From NCBI GenBank assembly GCA_029379385.1, contig CM055617.1, positions 7,874,001-7,938,000 of the forward strand: a stretch of 64,000 bases of DNA, in the 5' to 3' direction. This DNA is from Quillaja saponaria (taxonomy: Eukaryota > Streptophyta > Magnoliopsida > Fabales > Quillajaceae). Below, piece by piece: positions 36,516 through 48,285 of this stretch. Numbering within the stretch: the first letter of the stretch is position 1; each line of letters begins with the position of its first letter. The notes beneath the pieces are model-generated. The model saw only the letters and a list, made by a program, of their open reading frames with translations, did no database searches and was not told the origin of the DNA. The translations under genes were made by a program, and so were the position numbers.

Positions 36516-38160
36516 TTTACAGGTGGATCACAACAACAGTACAACTCTGTATCTCTTCAATGAATCGTAAGCTATATCCCACTATTAAGTGCATGTGGCT
36601 GCAACAAACAAAGAGTGATTCAGTTCAACCCAAGCTTTTATTGTTAAAGTACAAAAGTAGGGCTAATAGATAAAGTCATCAACAGAGAAAGAAAAATAAA
36701 AAGAAAAGAAAAAAGGTACAAGAGAAAAAGGTAGCTTCACATGGAGTCATGGAAAAGTTCCCTAAATACCGAAACTTTAGCTAGTTCAGACCTTTTTAGA
36801 CACCATAACTCATTTTCCACCCAAAAAAAAAGTTAACAGCATTGCAAATCAACTAAAATATGACAGTTCACCATTGTCACAAACTCTAATTCTTCCTTAC
36901 TATCCTTGTGCCAGTCTATAGCTACAAAATGAAGAGTAAAGGCAGGTAAAATTTTTAAATTCATGGAATTGCTCTTGATGAAATTTCTTACGGAAATCTA
37001 GAGCTTCCAGAGTTTCAGAGTTTTCCCAACCAAAGAGCAGAAGACATTAAAATTTTCCATTAATCAGACTACAGACAACAAGAGAAACCGAAATATAGAA
37101 AATAATAATTTTTTCCCCAAAATTTATTGTCACCGATTCCTACCCTTATGTATGAATACCGAAGACAATATTAGAATGCTGAAATTGGAATTAACTCAGT
37201 TCGTTTCAGATAGGATGTTACATTGAAGATACCATTAGGAAAAAGATAATATTGCAAAGCTTATCAAGAGCTAATTTTGGTGAATAATTGATGTATAGAC
37301 TTTCCCATTTCTTTTTACTTTAAGTTATTTTTGCTAGTCAGTCTATAATCTGAAGAGACGGAAACGAGAAACCACAGAGAGAGAGAGAAACTCACCGTTA
37401 TGAACTGAATGTAATCAGACCTCATCAGAGCTCCATAGCTGAATCAAAAGACATACTCTATCTGCAAGGAAGAAGAATATGTTAGAACTTCATCAATAGC
37501 GAAAAATCCACAAACTTACTTGAAAGATTTTGCCTCACAGACAAAGAAAACCTATGTCCACCACTCCCCACCAGAAAAATTTATACATATCATGGTGAAG
37601 ATTCGAAAAAAGCTGAAATCCCAGAAACTTCCCGGCATTTTGAAAAGAAACCCAGATGGAAAATCTAACCTTTAAAGAAAATTTCAAGAAGTACACTATA
37701 TAGTAATATTAAAAGGAGAATGGGTCTGAAAGAGGAACAAACCAAGGTGTGGTAGAGATCTGTATCTCAAGCATTTACACTTACTTGCAAAATGAAAATA
37801 CACTACAAAATCTAGAGAGGCACTTCTTTTTGCATCAGAGATTCAACTAGAGCAGAAACAAAAAGTTAGGTCAGGATTCCAACACCCTCTTCCCAGTCTC
37901 TCACACGGTCATATCCGGACTCCAAAGCCATATTAAACCAAAGAAAACAGAGCTAAGGAACTTTCAACTACTATAAAGCCTATGTAGCATAACACTAAAA
38001 GAAAATGAAAAGAAATAATTTTTATATTTCTACTTTCACACCACGACCGAATGGCCTTTGACTTTTTCTCAGTGTTTATATGATTCCACGTAAAGGTTGC
38101 AGGGAAAGAGTTGAGAGACGATGTTGTGGCTGGGCTGGCTTGGGAAGCTTTGTTCTGTGC
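36516..38160 (-). promoter_or_regulatory. Spliced 5' leader and promoter region of the tubby-like gene
   Basis: On the minus strand a donor ACG|GTGAG (37396/37395) and an acceptor TTGCAG|CC (36599/36598) frame a leader intron of about 0.8 kb. A further acceptor-like CTTGCAG lies near 37462. No coding frame is present. The TATA or start site was not fixed. Confidence 0.45.
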
Positions 38161-41100
38161 TGACTATGTCCAGGACCAGCATTTACCAAATTTTTTATTA
38201 TAAGGACTTTTGGATTTAAATTATGAAATTTGAATGTATTAACTTTAATTCCAGATCATGATATGATGAAATGTGTCCACGTATGAGATGTTTTTTTACT
38301 TTTAAAAATTAATTATATTATAATTATCTAAAAGTAGTATTATGAAAAATATATATATATAAGTAAAAACAATAAATGAGAGTCTAATCGCGGAACTACA
38401 TCATCTTGGTATGGCCCCTAAAATTACTTACACATATCTGTCGTGTAGCTGAGTTGTTCAATGTCGTTTTCAACCTTCCTAGTCGTTTCGCTTTTGGCTG
38501 CATGCACTGTGGTTTAAATTGGTCAAACTTTGACGGAACAAACGTCAAATTCTGTTTTTGAAAGTTCCCAGAAGCTGATGGGCGTACGATACTTACAATG
38601 CTTCTTCACGTACCGAATTATGAAACCGGTCCCTTTCGTATATTTTCAACTCTATTTAACACCGCCACTGGTTGCTTGCGCGTCTTACTCGTAGAGGTTG
38701 CGTGATTTGTTTTTGACTTTTTTACTAAATAGGTGGGCCCATAGTCTCTCTTCTTTAATGATTCAAATGTGTGGGCTCCACAACATTTAAGGGTGCAAAT
38801 CAGCCGTGCTAGATTTGGCTCAGCATATTTTCAAGTTTTAACAAACTCAACTTTTTTGTTTGGTGAAAAATTTTAAATTTTAAATTAATTTGAACTATTG
38901 CAAAAATAATTACAAATTATATCTTTATTTTTTTAAATAAAATTTAAAAATTATAATGATTAATTTAATATGCATGAATAATTTTTATAAAATTAGAATG
39001 AGAATGAAAATGGAATACAGATAAAATAGAATAATCATTCTATTCTTTTACTTGGTAGTGCTAGTGAGGAATAATTATTTATCTATATTTATTAATTTTT
39101 TGTTTAGTTTTTATACATAAAATAATATCAAAGTTATGTTAAAATAACAAATATTTTTCTCTATAAATAAAATAATAAAAATTATATTATTTCAAAATAA
39201 AAAAAATATCCCTTTATAAATAAAGTAATAAAAATTAAACATAATTTATAAAAAATATATATTTCTTAATTTTTTGAAAAAATTATATTATTTATTTATT
39301 ATTAATTAATTATTATTCTTTATATTTATTTTCTTATTTCTTATTTTTATTATTTATTAATATTAATATTTTAATTTGAAATTTCTTAACTAATTTATTT
39401 ATTTAACATTAATTATTTATTTATAATTATATTATTTACAATGATATGAAAGATATTTTTGTCATTTGACAAAAATAAATTAATTTATTATTATTTGTAT
39501 ATACAAATTTTTTTATTTTTTAATGTGATATGAATGGTATTTTTATCCTTTGATTTGACTAAATTAAATAATAAATATTTATTTATGAATAATAATATTA
39601 TTTTATTAATATTCAATTTTTTATTTTATGGGATAAAGTTGTTTTTTTTGTCACTAAACTAAATAAATTTCATAAAAATATGAATAAACAATCTCACCCA
39701 TTATGTGTGTTTGAGGATTTCTACTTCTATGGAATAAGTATTCTGAAACTAAAAACATATCAAACGAAAGAATGTTAATTTCATGAAATCATATATTTTC
39801 ACGTATCAGTCTAGCCCTAAGGGTTAATGGAAATCCATGACCTATCATCTTTTTTGTAATAATCCTAATGAATTGTCAAATTAGGAATATAACTTTCTTA
39901 TTTGAGTCATAATTAATAAATAATCTATAATTATCTATTAAATCTAACAAATTAATGTAAAATAAACTAAACTATCGTTGTTATAAATTTCTTAAAATCT
40001 TTTTCATTTTGTAATCAAATTGAACACTTTAGGTTGATTTATTGTAGTATAATTTATTCTATATTGATCAATATATACTCAATTGGATCTATATAGATAG
40101 TTCAATTATTAGGAAAGAAAAAAAAAGACATTAAATAACTTATGAAAATGAAAATTTAGTATTTTTTTAATTAATTTAGATAATTAGGTATTATTTGTCA
40201 ATTATAACTCAAATAAGTAAATTAGGTGTGATAGATTATAAGACTATTATTTATAGATAATAGTTCTTGGAATTGAATACAATTGACTCAAACTATAATT
40301 TTCAATAATTTATTATATATATATACATGGTATCAGCCACTTATATATAGGTGATACATCATATTATATCGACAAACACCACTCATCAACAACCCTATCC
40401 ATTTGTCATCAATTGCCACTGTCAATCTATTAGATACAACGACAATCACCATTGTCAGCACTTACCAAAGACAATAATCACCACATCGAGATGCAACAGA
40501 AGATAATCATAAAATTATCAAGTTCCCTGTAATGGCCCACTAGAGACAGCGCTAGCCACTCATGAGATACATATCTAATTCAATTTTCTAATTTGACGTG
40601 TGCTTTAAAATTAAAAATAAAATCTTCAACTCAATTATAAGGAATTGAGAAATAACTATGAAATATCATTTTCAAATCTTATGAATAACCCCCAATAATT
40701 ATATTTCCAATTTTATCCTAAATCATTTATACATATGAAATCATTATCAATAATCTATATGGCAGCACACCATGTTATGTCTCTAGCCACAACTAACGAC
40801 AACCTCCTCCACTCATCATCGACTACCTCCCTCACTCGCCATCAGTTGTCACCCATTGACTGTCACCCATTGACAACCTTTTCCATCCTCCATTGGTTGT
40901 CATCCGCTAGCCACAACCAATGACAACCTCCTCTACTCGCCATCGACAACCTCCCTCACTTGCCATCAGTCGTCACCCACTGACAACATTTTCCATCCTC
41001 CATTGGCTGCCATCCACTGCCACCATAGGCTTATCAAAATAATAACAAACATCTTCAAGCCTCATTAGAGAGGTTCCCAAACACAATACGAACCCACAAG

Positions 41101-41949
41101 AGACGTTGAATAATGTCACAAACCTCTAGAAATAATAACCACCATTGAAACCCACCAAATATGACAACCATAACTATCGTGACCTATTAGAAAAGAGATG
41201 ACGTAAACATCATCTAGATTCACCGAACAGCAACAAACATTTACAAGATTCGTTGAAAACAAAAATAACTACTATTAAAAATAACTAAAGATAACGACCA
41301 AATTTTTAATCACTTGATCTACACTCATAAATTATAATTTCAACCAATTCAAATTGTAATAGAATTAAAATTAATTTTTCAATTTCATTTTCATAAGAAG
41401 GAACTAAGAATTGTGAGCAAAAGAAAAAGGAAATGCTAGTTTCAAAAATAGGCTGAGGCTAACCATCTCATAAATGAGAAAAAAGAATGGGGGCCTAAAG
41501 TGAGGTCCACGAATTTGTTTCACAATCGAAGTATATAGAGCAAATTAAAATGGTCCCTATACCTTAAAACATAGCTGACGATCTTCAATTTATAGGTGCT
41601 AAGGAGCTCCAACCTAACGTTAATTAGCTAGGTAAATTGAAATAAATCCATATGCTTGTAATAAAAGTGATCAAAGTTGTTCCTCAATCAAATGCCTTTA
41701 AATCAAAGTCTTACAACACAACCTTTAACCTTTTCTGGTGCTAAAATTCTAGGTTCATGAATTTAGAAAAGGAAAAAGATAATATAATTAGTTTATTATT
41801 AAATAATACTTAGGACCAACAACAAAATAATTTAACAATATTCGTTCGTCACAAGTTTGAAACTCGGAGATTGGTGAGCATAAGAAAACCTAATATTTAA
41901 TTAATGTTGGGCCAACAATTAATGTTGCTCACATTCAAAAACTTTCCAA
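38161..41949. other. AT-rich intergenic region with repeat debris
   Basis: No gene is visible. The part 38900-39800 is extremely AT-rich and ends in fragments that look like a small transposon. The stretch 39878-40326 begins TGTCAAATTAGG, ends TATATACA, and is followed by TGGTATCAGCCAC, close to a methionine-tRNA primer site. It may be the decayed LTR and primer site of a Copia-type element, but the second LTR is not seen. Confidence 0.35.
40784..41025. repeat. Tandem duplication, period about 124 bp
   Basis: Units start at 40784 and 40908 (both TAGCCACAAC) and share CAACCTCCTC, CGCCATCAGT or similar, and TTTTCCATCCTCCATTGG. The first unit contains an extra 14-bp internal repeat (TGTCACCCATTGAC twice). 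Confidence 0.75.
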
Positions 41950-42679
41950 TTAATCCAAATGCCCATCCTCATCTTCATCCACCACAGAATCTGTATAGTG
42001 TCACAAAAAAAAAGCACGTGTGAGGCTTATCTTCTTACAACAGGAGCCAAACATTATAATTAAATAAGAAACATCTCTTTTATTTACTAGTTCTTTGAAA
42101 AACAAAGAATTTCTACCCAAAAAAAAAAAAAAAAAAAAAAAAAAATTTAATAACAAAAAAGGATAAAAGCAAAATTAATATCCAAATTTAATTTTTTTTT
42201 TTTATTCTAATATGAAATTTGTGCTAGATTAATTAATTACCTGGATCGCATTTTATTTGGCATTTTCTGTCACACCTTTGCATAAGCCTAGCTGCATAAT
42301 ATTTATAATCACATATATTAATTCCAATTCGATAAATAATAAATTACTAAAACTATTCCATAAAGAAGAAAAATAAAACTAAATTAACTAGCTCAAGAAT
42401 TTTTCTTGTGCTTTCATTTTATTCAGTCCTCTTAAAACTCTAAAGATCAAGAATTTCTAATCCTTAAAAATAGAAGAAAAAATATTTCAAAATATAGATC
42501 ATCAGAATCAGAAATTAATAAAAGTAGTAAAGTAAAAAAGAGAGGGAGGACTGACAATTTCTTTGAACACAGGCAGTGGAGCAAGCATCATTGCAATCAA
42601 AAACAGAGGGTTCAACACTCTCCATCTGTGAAGAGATCATAAACAAAAGCATCACTACAACTATCTTCATCTTCTTCAT
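41950..42679 (-). CDS. Small secreted cysteine-rich peptide (thionin-like pattern), three exons
   Basis: Exons: 42679-42556, 42291-42241 and 41990-41950, joined with matching phases (1, 1) to give 71 residues. Residues 1 to about 22 form a signal peptide (MKKMKIVVVMLLFMISS). The mature part starts near EPSVFDC and holds six cysteines as C-x3-C-x3-C-x10-C-x3-C-x3-C (CNDACSTAC, then CDRKCQIKC), followed by an acidic tail (DEDEDG) and TAA. The exact spacing, canonical GT/AG sites and in-frame junctions make chance unlikely. The pattern resembles 'thionin-like' secreted plant proteins; target and activity are unknown. The spacing is identical to the broken CRP copy at 31224, about 11 kb away. The exons are 51 and 41 bases after the first, so simple ORF scans miss the gene. 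Confidence 0.8.
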
Positions 42680-43471
42680 TTCTAATTTCTTTTTCTGGTC
42701 ATCAATCTCTGTATGTCGTATATATACTACTCTTTAACTGAGATCCTTATTTACAAAAATGCCCATTTGATTTCAATAGAACTACGAAAAATGCCAATGT
42801 GCTTTAAATTTAAGAAGCACTGTGTCAGCACATGCATGCATCATGATGCATCCACTTGTGCAAGTGCAACACTTATATTAGCCGCCTGCCAGTCTACATT
42901 AATTGAACCCTTATCTCTTTTTTAGTGTCACCTCGGTGTCCAACTCATATGAGAAAACAGCTTTCTTTAGTCATCCCTGTAATTTATGAAATGTGGTTTT
43001 TAGATTTGGTTCAGATTGCTTTTTAGGCGTAAACCCTGAATTATGACAAACTTAATTGCAATAGTCCATAAAACTGAACTTTCTGGCACATGGTATTCAA
43101 AGGGAGGGAAACGACTAGGATTGTCAACTGATTCAATCGGATTGGATATCTGACTCAATCCAATTATAATATTAAATTAGATTGTCTAATCTATGATTCA
43201 TCATGTTAAGCATATAGAAGGTCGGATTGGATCAAAAAGATATATTGGAACTTAGGTCGGATAAATCCTGGTTGTAATCAAACTAATTGTATTAAGTTCG
43301 ATTATGCATAGAAATTTTTAAAAACATACTATGTGCTGGTTTAAGGATCGTTCTTGCTGGATCGGATCAGGTCCATAAAACTATTTTATGGGCTCATGAC
43401 ACGATATAAAAATTTCTGTGTTATAATCATCTCAATTAAAGTTTCTTCATCCTCTCATTATAGCACACTTA
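42680..43471. other. Intergenic region between divergent CRP and fibrillarin genes
   Basis: Contains the CRP promoter (reading left) and AT-rich sequence. No further gene is seen. Confidence 0.35.
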
Positions 43472-43522
43472 TGGGCCAACCACTGGGCTTGGAAAAGTCT
43501 TTTTATTGGGCCAGTTAGCCCA
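43472..43522 (+). promoter_or_regulatory. Cluster of Site II (TGGGCY) elements in the fibrillarin promoter
   Basis: TGGGCC at 43472-43477 and 43507-43512, TGGGCT at 43484-43489, and its complement AGCCCA at 43517-43522. Site II elements bind TCP factors and are common in promoters of plant ribosomal-protein and nucleolar genes. They lie 210-260 bases upstream of the ATG. Confidence 0.7.
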
Positions 43523-43668
43523 GACAATTTATTATCATGGTATCACGATCTTACCCGGTCCGTTTTTGTCCTCGACAAGTGGGGTTCGTTATCGAACATA
43601 TGACCAAATTACCCTTGATCTGTCATTGACGCACGCCAGAGCTGTACTTAAACTGAAGTAGATAGCAA

Positions 43669-43676
43669 AAACCCTA
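43669..43676 (+). promoter_or_regulatory. Telo-box (AAACCCTA) in the fibrillarin leader/promoter
   Basis: AAACCCTA lies 57 bases before the ATG. Telo-boxes together with Site II elements are a known signature of growth-linked ribosome-biogenesis genes in plants. Confidence 0.7.
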
Positions 43677-43732
43677 GCTAAGCTGCTCTCCGACGCTGAG
43701 TTTAGTCAATTTATCGAGGTTTTGAGCAGGCA

Positions 43733-46344
43733 ATGGTTAGCGGCGGTGGATTCAGGGGTAGGGGTGATGGAGGATTCAGGGGCAGGGGTGATGGAGGGAG
43801 AGGTAGGGGTAGAGATTTTGGAGGAAGAGGTAGAGGTAGAGATTTTGGAGGAAGAGGTAGTGCTATGAAATCCCGTGGTGATGGTGGAGGAAGAGGTGGT
43901 GGACGAGGTAGAGGACGTGGTGGAGGACGAGGTGGAGGTAGAGGTTCTGGAATGAAAGGTGGAAGTAAGGTTGTAGTTGAGCCACATAGACATGAAGGGG
44001 TGTTCATTGCTAAGGGTAAAGAAGATGCACTTGTTACTAAGAATCTTGTTCCTGGTGAAGCTGTTTACAATGAGAAGAGGGTTACTGTGCAGGTTGATTT
44101 CTTTCTAATCAGTTCAGAATGAATTTTTCTATTACTCCTTCCACCATGTCTGTTTATGGAACTTGTGTCCTGAACTTACATTAGCACTTAATCATCATTG
44201 TATAATCTGTAAAAAATAAAAATGCTTTACCTTTTAAAATTGCTTCATTTCTCTGTTGACAAATATATTGACTTCCGATATGTTCTTTTGCATTATTCAG
44301 AATGAAGACGGTACTAAAGTTGAGTACAGGATTTGGAACCCCTTCCGTTCAAAGTTGTGTGCTGCCATTCTTGGTGGGGTTGATAACATATGGATTGTGA
44401 GTCACTTCTATGTTTGACCTTATTTATCATTCCTTGATATGTATTTTTTTTTCTTGATAATCTGGTAATCAATAAATTCTTAAAATCTGTTTTGTGTTTG
44501 CATTTTTATGTCCATGAAGAAACCTGGTGCTAAAGTCCTTTACCTTGGAGCTGCTTCTGGGACCACTGTATCTCACGTATCTGACATTGTTGGCCCGGTA
44601 AATACTAATGTTGTTTAATACATCTTTGATAACTCTAATAGAAGCAGCTGCTGATAATTTGCTGTTCTCTGTTTGCAGACCGGAGTGGTTTATGCTATAG
44701 AGTTTTCTCCCAGAAGTGGCCGAGACTTGGTCAACATGGCAAAGAAGCGCACTAATGTTATACCTATTGTTGAGGATGCTAGACATCCAGCCAGGTATCG
44801 GATGCTTGTGGGCATGGTAGATGTAATATTTTCTGATGTTGCTCAGCCTGATCAGGTTTGTTGGCTTCACTACTTAATGAATTTCTATCTAATTTTGTGT
44901 CTTACCATTCCCATAAGCAAATTATATTCTAGTTCTTTTGTTAACACTTCTATGGCCTTTTTAATTTTGTTCTGATTTTGTGGGCATTCTTGTTCTATTT
45001 GATGTTATCATTTGCTGTAATCTCTTATTATTTTTAGATAGAATCCAATGTGATTTTTTGTGTTTGATAATTGATATGTTTCATTGCTTCTTCAAATCTT
45101 GTCTTATATATAAGACTGGATATATGTATGTTGACACTAAGTTGTTACTTCTTGTCTTCTTGGCATTAGCCATCAACTGAATTTGAATCGTCTAATTTAT
45201 GTATTCTCATATTTTTTTACATATGTACAATGTTCAACAATATTCTATGCATATGATGAGTTACTCGGATTCCCCTTCAAGACTTAATGGGTGATGCAAG
45301 CCCGAGATTCTGATGCATATCAATTTTCTATTCTTCTGTTGTTTCCCTTTCCCTTTGGAGCATGGGTTACTCGGCCTGCCCTTCTAAGCATTGAGGATGA
45401 TGCATACCTGAGTTTTTGTGAAATTTAAAATTCAATTTGAAGGTGATTCAATGCTGAGCCATGTTGTTTCTGATTTTCGAGAAGTTCTTATTTGAATACA
45501 AGTAATTTTCTCATTGCTTGAATGGATGTTAATTTTCTTTACTCATTAAATTATGTGATGAATAAGATGGATTCTCTCATGTTCTTCGACACCTCTTCTA
45601 AGTTTAGCTAGAAATGAGATCTATCATGGGATATGGCCAGAAAAAAATCTATCCTGGGATAAAGGACCAACTTGCTGGATTGAGTGGCCCCAGTCAGTTT
45701 CTGTATCTGATTGTACTTTTAATGGATTCTGTAGGCAAGGATTTTGGCATTGAATGCATCCTTTTTCCTGAAAGCTGGAGGTCATTTTGTAATTTCAATC
45801 AAGGTTTGTGCTAGAACTCTAATCATGTAATTGTTAGTAACTAATAGCCTCATGCCCTTATAGTTTCTAATAAAATGCATACTTATAAACTTGGAATATA
45901 AGTAAGTAAAATTTCTTTAGTTTTGTAAAGAGGGACATAGAAAAGAGTGGAAGAGGTGCTCAGGTTCATAAATAGAATGTTTCTTTGGTTTCCTCTGTGC
46001 CTTAATTTCCTTATAACTAGCTTACTTATATTTGAATAAACTGGTTAATTGGAGATGACCTGACAGACTATTAATTAATGATATGATTTTAGGATCAATA
46101 GTAGGTTCGAAGACTTATACACTGGTTATCTTGTCGTTTATTTCCTTCTAACATATCTTTCAACATCCAGGCAAACTGCATAGACTCTACTGTACCTGCA
46201 GCAGCTGTTTTTCAGAGTGAAGTGAAAAAGCTACAGGCGGAACAATTTAAACCCAGTGAGCAAGTCACCCTTGAACCTTTTGAGCGAGATCATGCTTGTG
46301 TAGTTGGTGGATACCGAATGCCAAAGAAGAAGAAAGATGCTTAG
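43733..46344 (+). CDS. FIB: Fibrillarin, rRNA 2'-O-methyltransferase of box C/D snoRNPs
   Basis: Six coding exons: 43733-44092, 44301-44396, 44520-44597, 44679-44855, 45735-45803 and 46171-46344, all phase 0, giving 317 residues. Residues 1 to about 80 are the glycine/arginine-rich domain (GFRGRGDGG repeats). The methyltransferase follows: [14 protein letters not shown] (SAM-binding motif I, about 158-171), [35 protein letters not shown], and the C-terminal [11 protein letters not shown]. Fibrillarin methylates rRNA in the nucleolus using guide snoRNAs. A C/D snoRNA lies in intron 4 on the same strand. Site II and telo-box motifs upstream suggest co-regulation with ribosome-biogenesis genes. 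The ATG at 43733 is the first in frame and starts the GAR domain. Confidence 0.95.
45246..45319 (+). ncRNA. Intronic box C/D snoRNA in fibrillarin intron 4
   Basis: Box C ATGATGA (45253-45259) matches RTGATGA exactly; box D CTGA is at 45310-45313. Flanking TATGCA (45246-45251) and TGCATA (45314-45319) form a perfect 6-bp terminal stem. A C'-like GTGATGC is at 45291-45297; D' is degenerate. The internal TCGGATTCCCCTT (45265-45277) is complementary over 13 bases to a segment of 25S rRNA, AAGGGGAATCCGA, as I recall the plant sequence. The two expressed Arabidopsis fibrillarin genes are known to host an intronic C/D snoRNA (U60.1f/U60.2f); orthology with this one is likely but not tested. The RNA would be released by debranching and trimming of the intron. 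Confidence 0.85.
45361..45414 (+). repeat. Degenerate tandem copy of the intronic snoRNA
   Basis: About 106 bases downstream of the snoRNA the sequence repeats in weaker form: GGTTACTCGGCCTGCCCTTC against AGTTACTCGGATTCCCCTTC, then GAGGATGATGCATACCTGAG. The perfect box C and the terminal stem are lost and the rRNA complementarity is broken. It is probably a dead duplicate. Confidence 0.55.
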
Positions 46345-46999
46345 ATTGTCTTATACTTACACCGAAAGTTTACCTCGATATAATTTATATGGAAGTTATT
46401 GGAGGACTTGGCTTTGTTTAATTATTAGTGCTAATGTTGAGAGTAATATTTCTAAAGCTAGTTTGGCTTCATTCCAACCTTATGACTGGAAATTTTATTA
46501 AAACTTAAAATAGCCTATGTTAATGGTCGCTTCTGAGAATGAAGATTTTGTTTTTCTGAATTTCTGTTAAATGATGCTTTGCTTCGGCTTTTGAAGAATT
46601 TAAATTGTGTACTCCTGCCTTCCTTAATGAAATGTAATTAACAACATCCATCAACAGGCAAACCCTTACTGGAAAATCTTCATTTTCTTTTGTATATAAT
46701 ATATATGGTGAAGTGGAAGGCTTGGTATGGTTATTTACTAATTTTTCTATTCCATTGCTCCAAACAAATAGTTATTAAATTACAAACTTCCATTACAAAG
46801 CATCTGAAATCAGAGAAATTAGTTCATCATAAAACAATATTCCCCAAAACTAACTATACCCTCCACCCTTCAGACAAAACCCCAATTGCATTTCTCTAAG
46901 ACAAAATGGGAAAAAGATAACAAGCTTTATCTTGTAGTACCATAATTATAAGCCCTTCCTTGATTTTCACCTTAATGCAACCTTTTAGTTGCCAATTCT
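46345..46999. other. 3' regions of convergent fibrillarin and Lys/Glu-rich genes
   Basis: No gene is seen. It should hold the 3' untranslated regions of the two convergent genes. Confidence 0.4.
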
Positions 47000-47502
47000 T
47001 CAGTTCTCTGTTTTCTTCTCCTCTGGCTTCTTCTCTTCTTTGGCTTCTGCAACTGGTGCAGCTACAGATTCTTCTTTAGGTTCAGCCTTTACAGCCTCTT
47101 CAATCTTTGGCTTTTCTTGCTCTGTTTCAGCTTTTACCTCCTCTGCCTTTGGCTTTTCTTCCTCTGGCTTTTTCTCTGCCTCTTTTGCTTCCTTCTTTTC
47201 TTCAGTCTGCCAATACATTTATAAACTAATCGAGTTAATGTTTTATTATATTCCTACATGTATTATAATTAATCTCATGGATTAGCTAATACCTCATTGA
47301 GCAAGAAGCCAAGGGACTGATGCTTGTTATCCTCGTCGGCCTTCGGTGTCTCCTCCTTCTTGCTCTCAACATTTTCTTCATCCTTCTTCTCTTGTTGCTC
47401 AACCTTCAGTTCGTCATTGTTCTGCAACAACTCCTCCTTAGCCGGATTCGGCAATGGGGCTTCACCTTCATTAGTCTTAGGGGCACTAGTGCAATTACCC
47501 AT
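47000..47502 (-). CDS. Lys/Glu-rich protein with N-myristoylation/palmitoylation motif, two exons
   Basis: Exons on the minus strand: 47502-47293 (70 codons) and 47206-47000, joined in phase 0 by GT...AG, giving 138 residues. The protein starts MGNCTS: Gly2 for N-myristoylation and Cys4 for S-acylation, a dual-lipid signal that targets the plasma membrane. The rest is almost entirely Glu, Lys, Ala and Pro with no hydrophobic core except LGFLLNE at the exon junction. Intrinsic disorder or long helices are expected. No domain is recognised. The upstream ATG-like start in the ORF (MFITLSFLN) would bury the lipid motif, so I chose the Met at 47502. Confidence 0.75.
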
Positions 47503-47649
47503 GTTGAGAAAAGATAATGTAATGAACAAAGAAATGCCTTTCTTTCTCTTTCTCTCCCTCCCTCCCTATGTGTTAGAGAGAAAGGTTGAAGAAGGCAATG
47601 ACAAAGAGATTGTTTTGTGATGTGAGAGAAATGGTAATCCCTCTAAAGG

Positions 47650-47659
47650 GTTTATAAAG
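47650..47659 (-). promoter_or_regulatory. TATA box of the Lys/Glu-rich protein gene
   Basis: On the minus strand CTTTATAAAC lies about 150 bases upstream of the ATG at 47502, a fitting distance for a leader of about 120 bases. Confidence 0.5.
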
Positions 47660-48285
47660 GGTAGTTTGTTTTAGTTGATAGGTTTAGAAAAAATTGAGGA
47701 GGCCAATGGTTGTAATTAGTTTATTAATATTTTTGTTGTTGTTTATAATTAGAAAATACAAATAATTTTGATTAATTAACTTAGAACTCAACAGCTGTTG
47801 GATTGTGAATCAACTCAATCAACCAATGTTTTGTTTATTGAAAGCAAAAATTATATATATATATATAAAGGCATCTTCATCAAAATTCTAAATTGCCTAT
47901 CCCAAAATAGAAAAGCAGAAACTGTTTAATTGCCTAATTCACAGAAGATTCTCATATTCATGATGAGTGGAAAACATGCCTTTTTATTAATTCCACAGTT
48001 GTGCCTACCATGACTTTTTAATTGATTTGAATTTTAAAGTGCCTACTTGCCTACCATTAACAATTATTTAATTTTAGGTTAATAAAAAATAAATAATGTA
48101 ACATGAAAATGAAGCTTCAAATTTCAATACATTTATGTAGCTTTCAAGCCAAAGACGTCTTTTGGCGTTCTAAAAAAACATTAATCCTTCAATTAAATTA
48201 ATATTCATGTACATAATTAATAAAAGGGTTTATATATACATTATAAAGTGAAAATCTTTCTCGTTCTCAAATTAATTTTAATCAC
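47660..48285. other. Intergenic AT-rich region
   Basis: No gene is seen. From about 48130 it resembles 49150-49330, the upstream part of the second tandem peptide gene (AAGACGTCTTTTGG against AACGTCTTTTAATT, and a related TTTATA...TTATAAA part). Confidence 0.4.

Noticed and set aside
39878..40326. Copia-type LTR with primer site
   Set aside because: Only one LTR-like end and a partial primer match (TGGTATCAGCC); not enough to call an element.
43706..44007. Two antisense frames rich in Ser/Thr or Pro opposite fibrillarin exon 1
   Set aside because: They are the complement of the GC-rich Gly/Arg repeat, which opens all frames; no independent evidence.
45804..46170. Second snoRNA in fibrillarin intron 5
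   Set aside because: GATGAC and TGATATGA motifs occur, but no true box C/D pair with a terminal stem was found.
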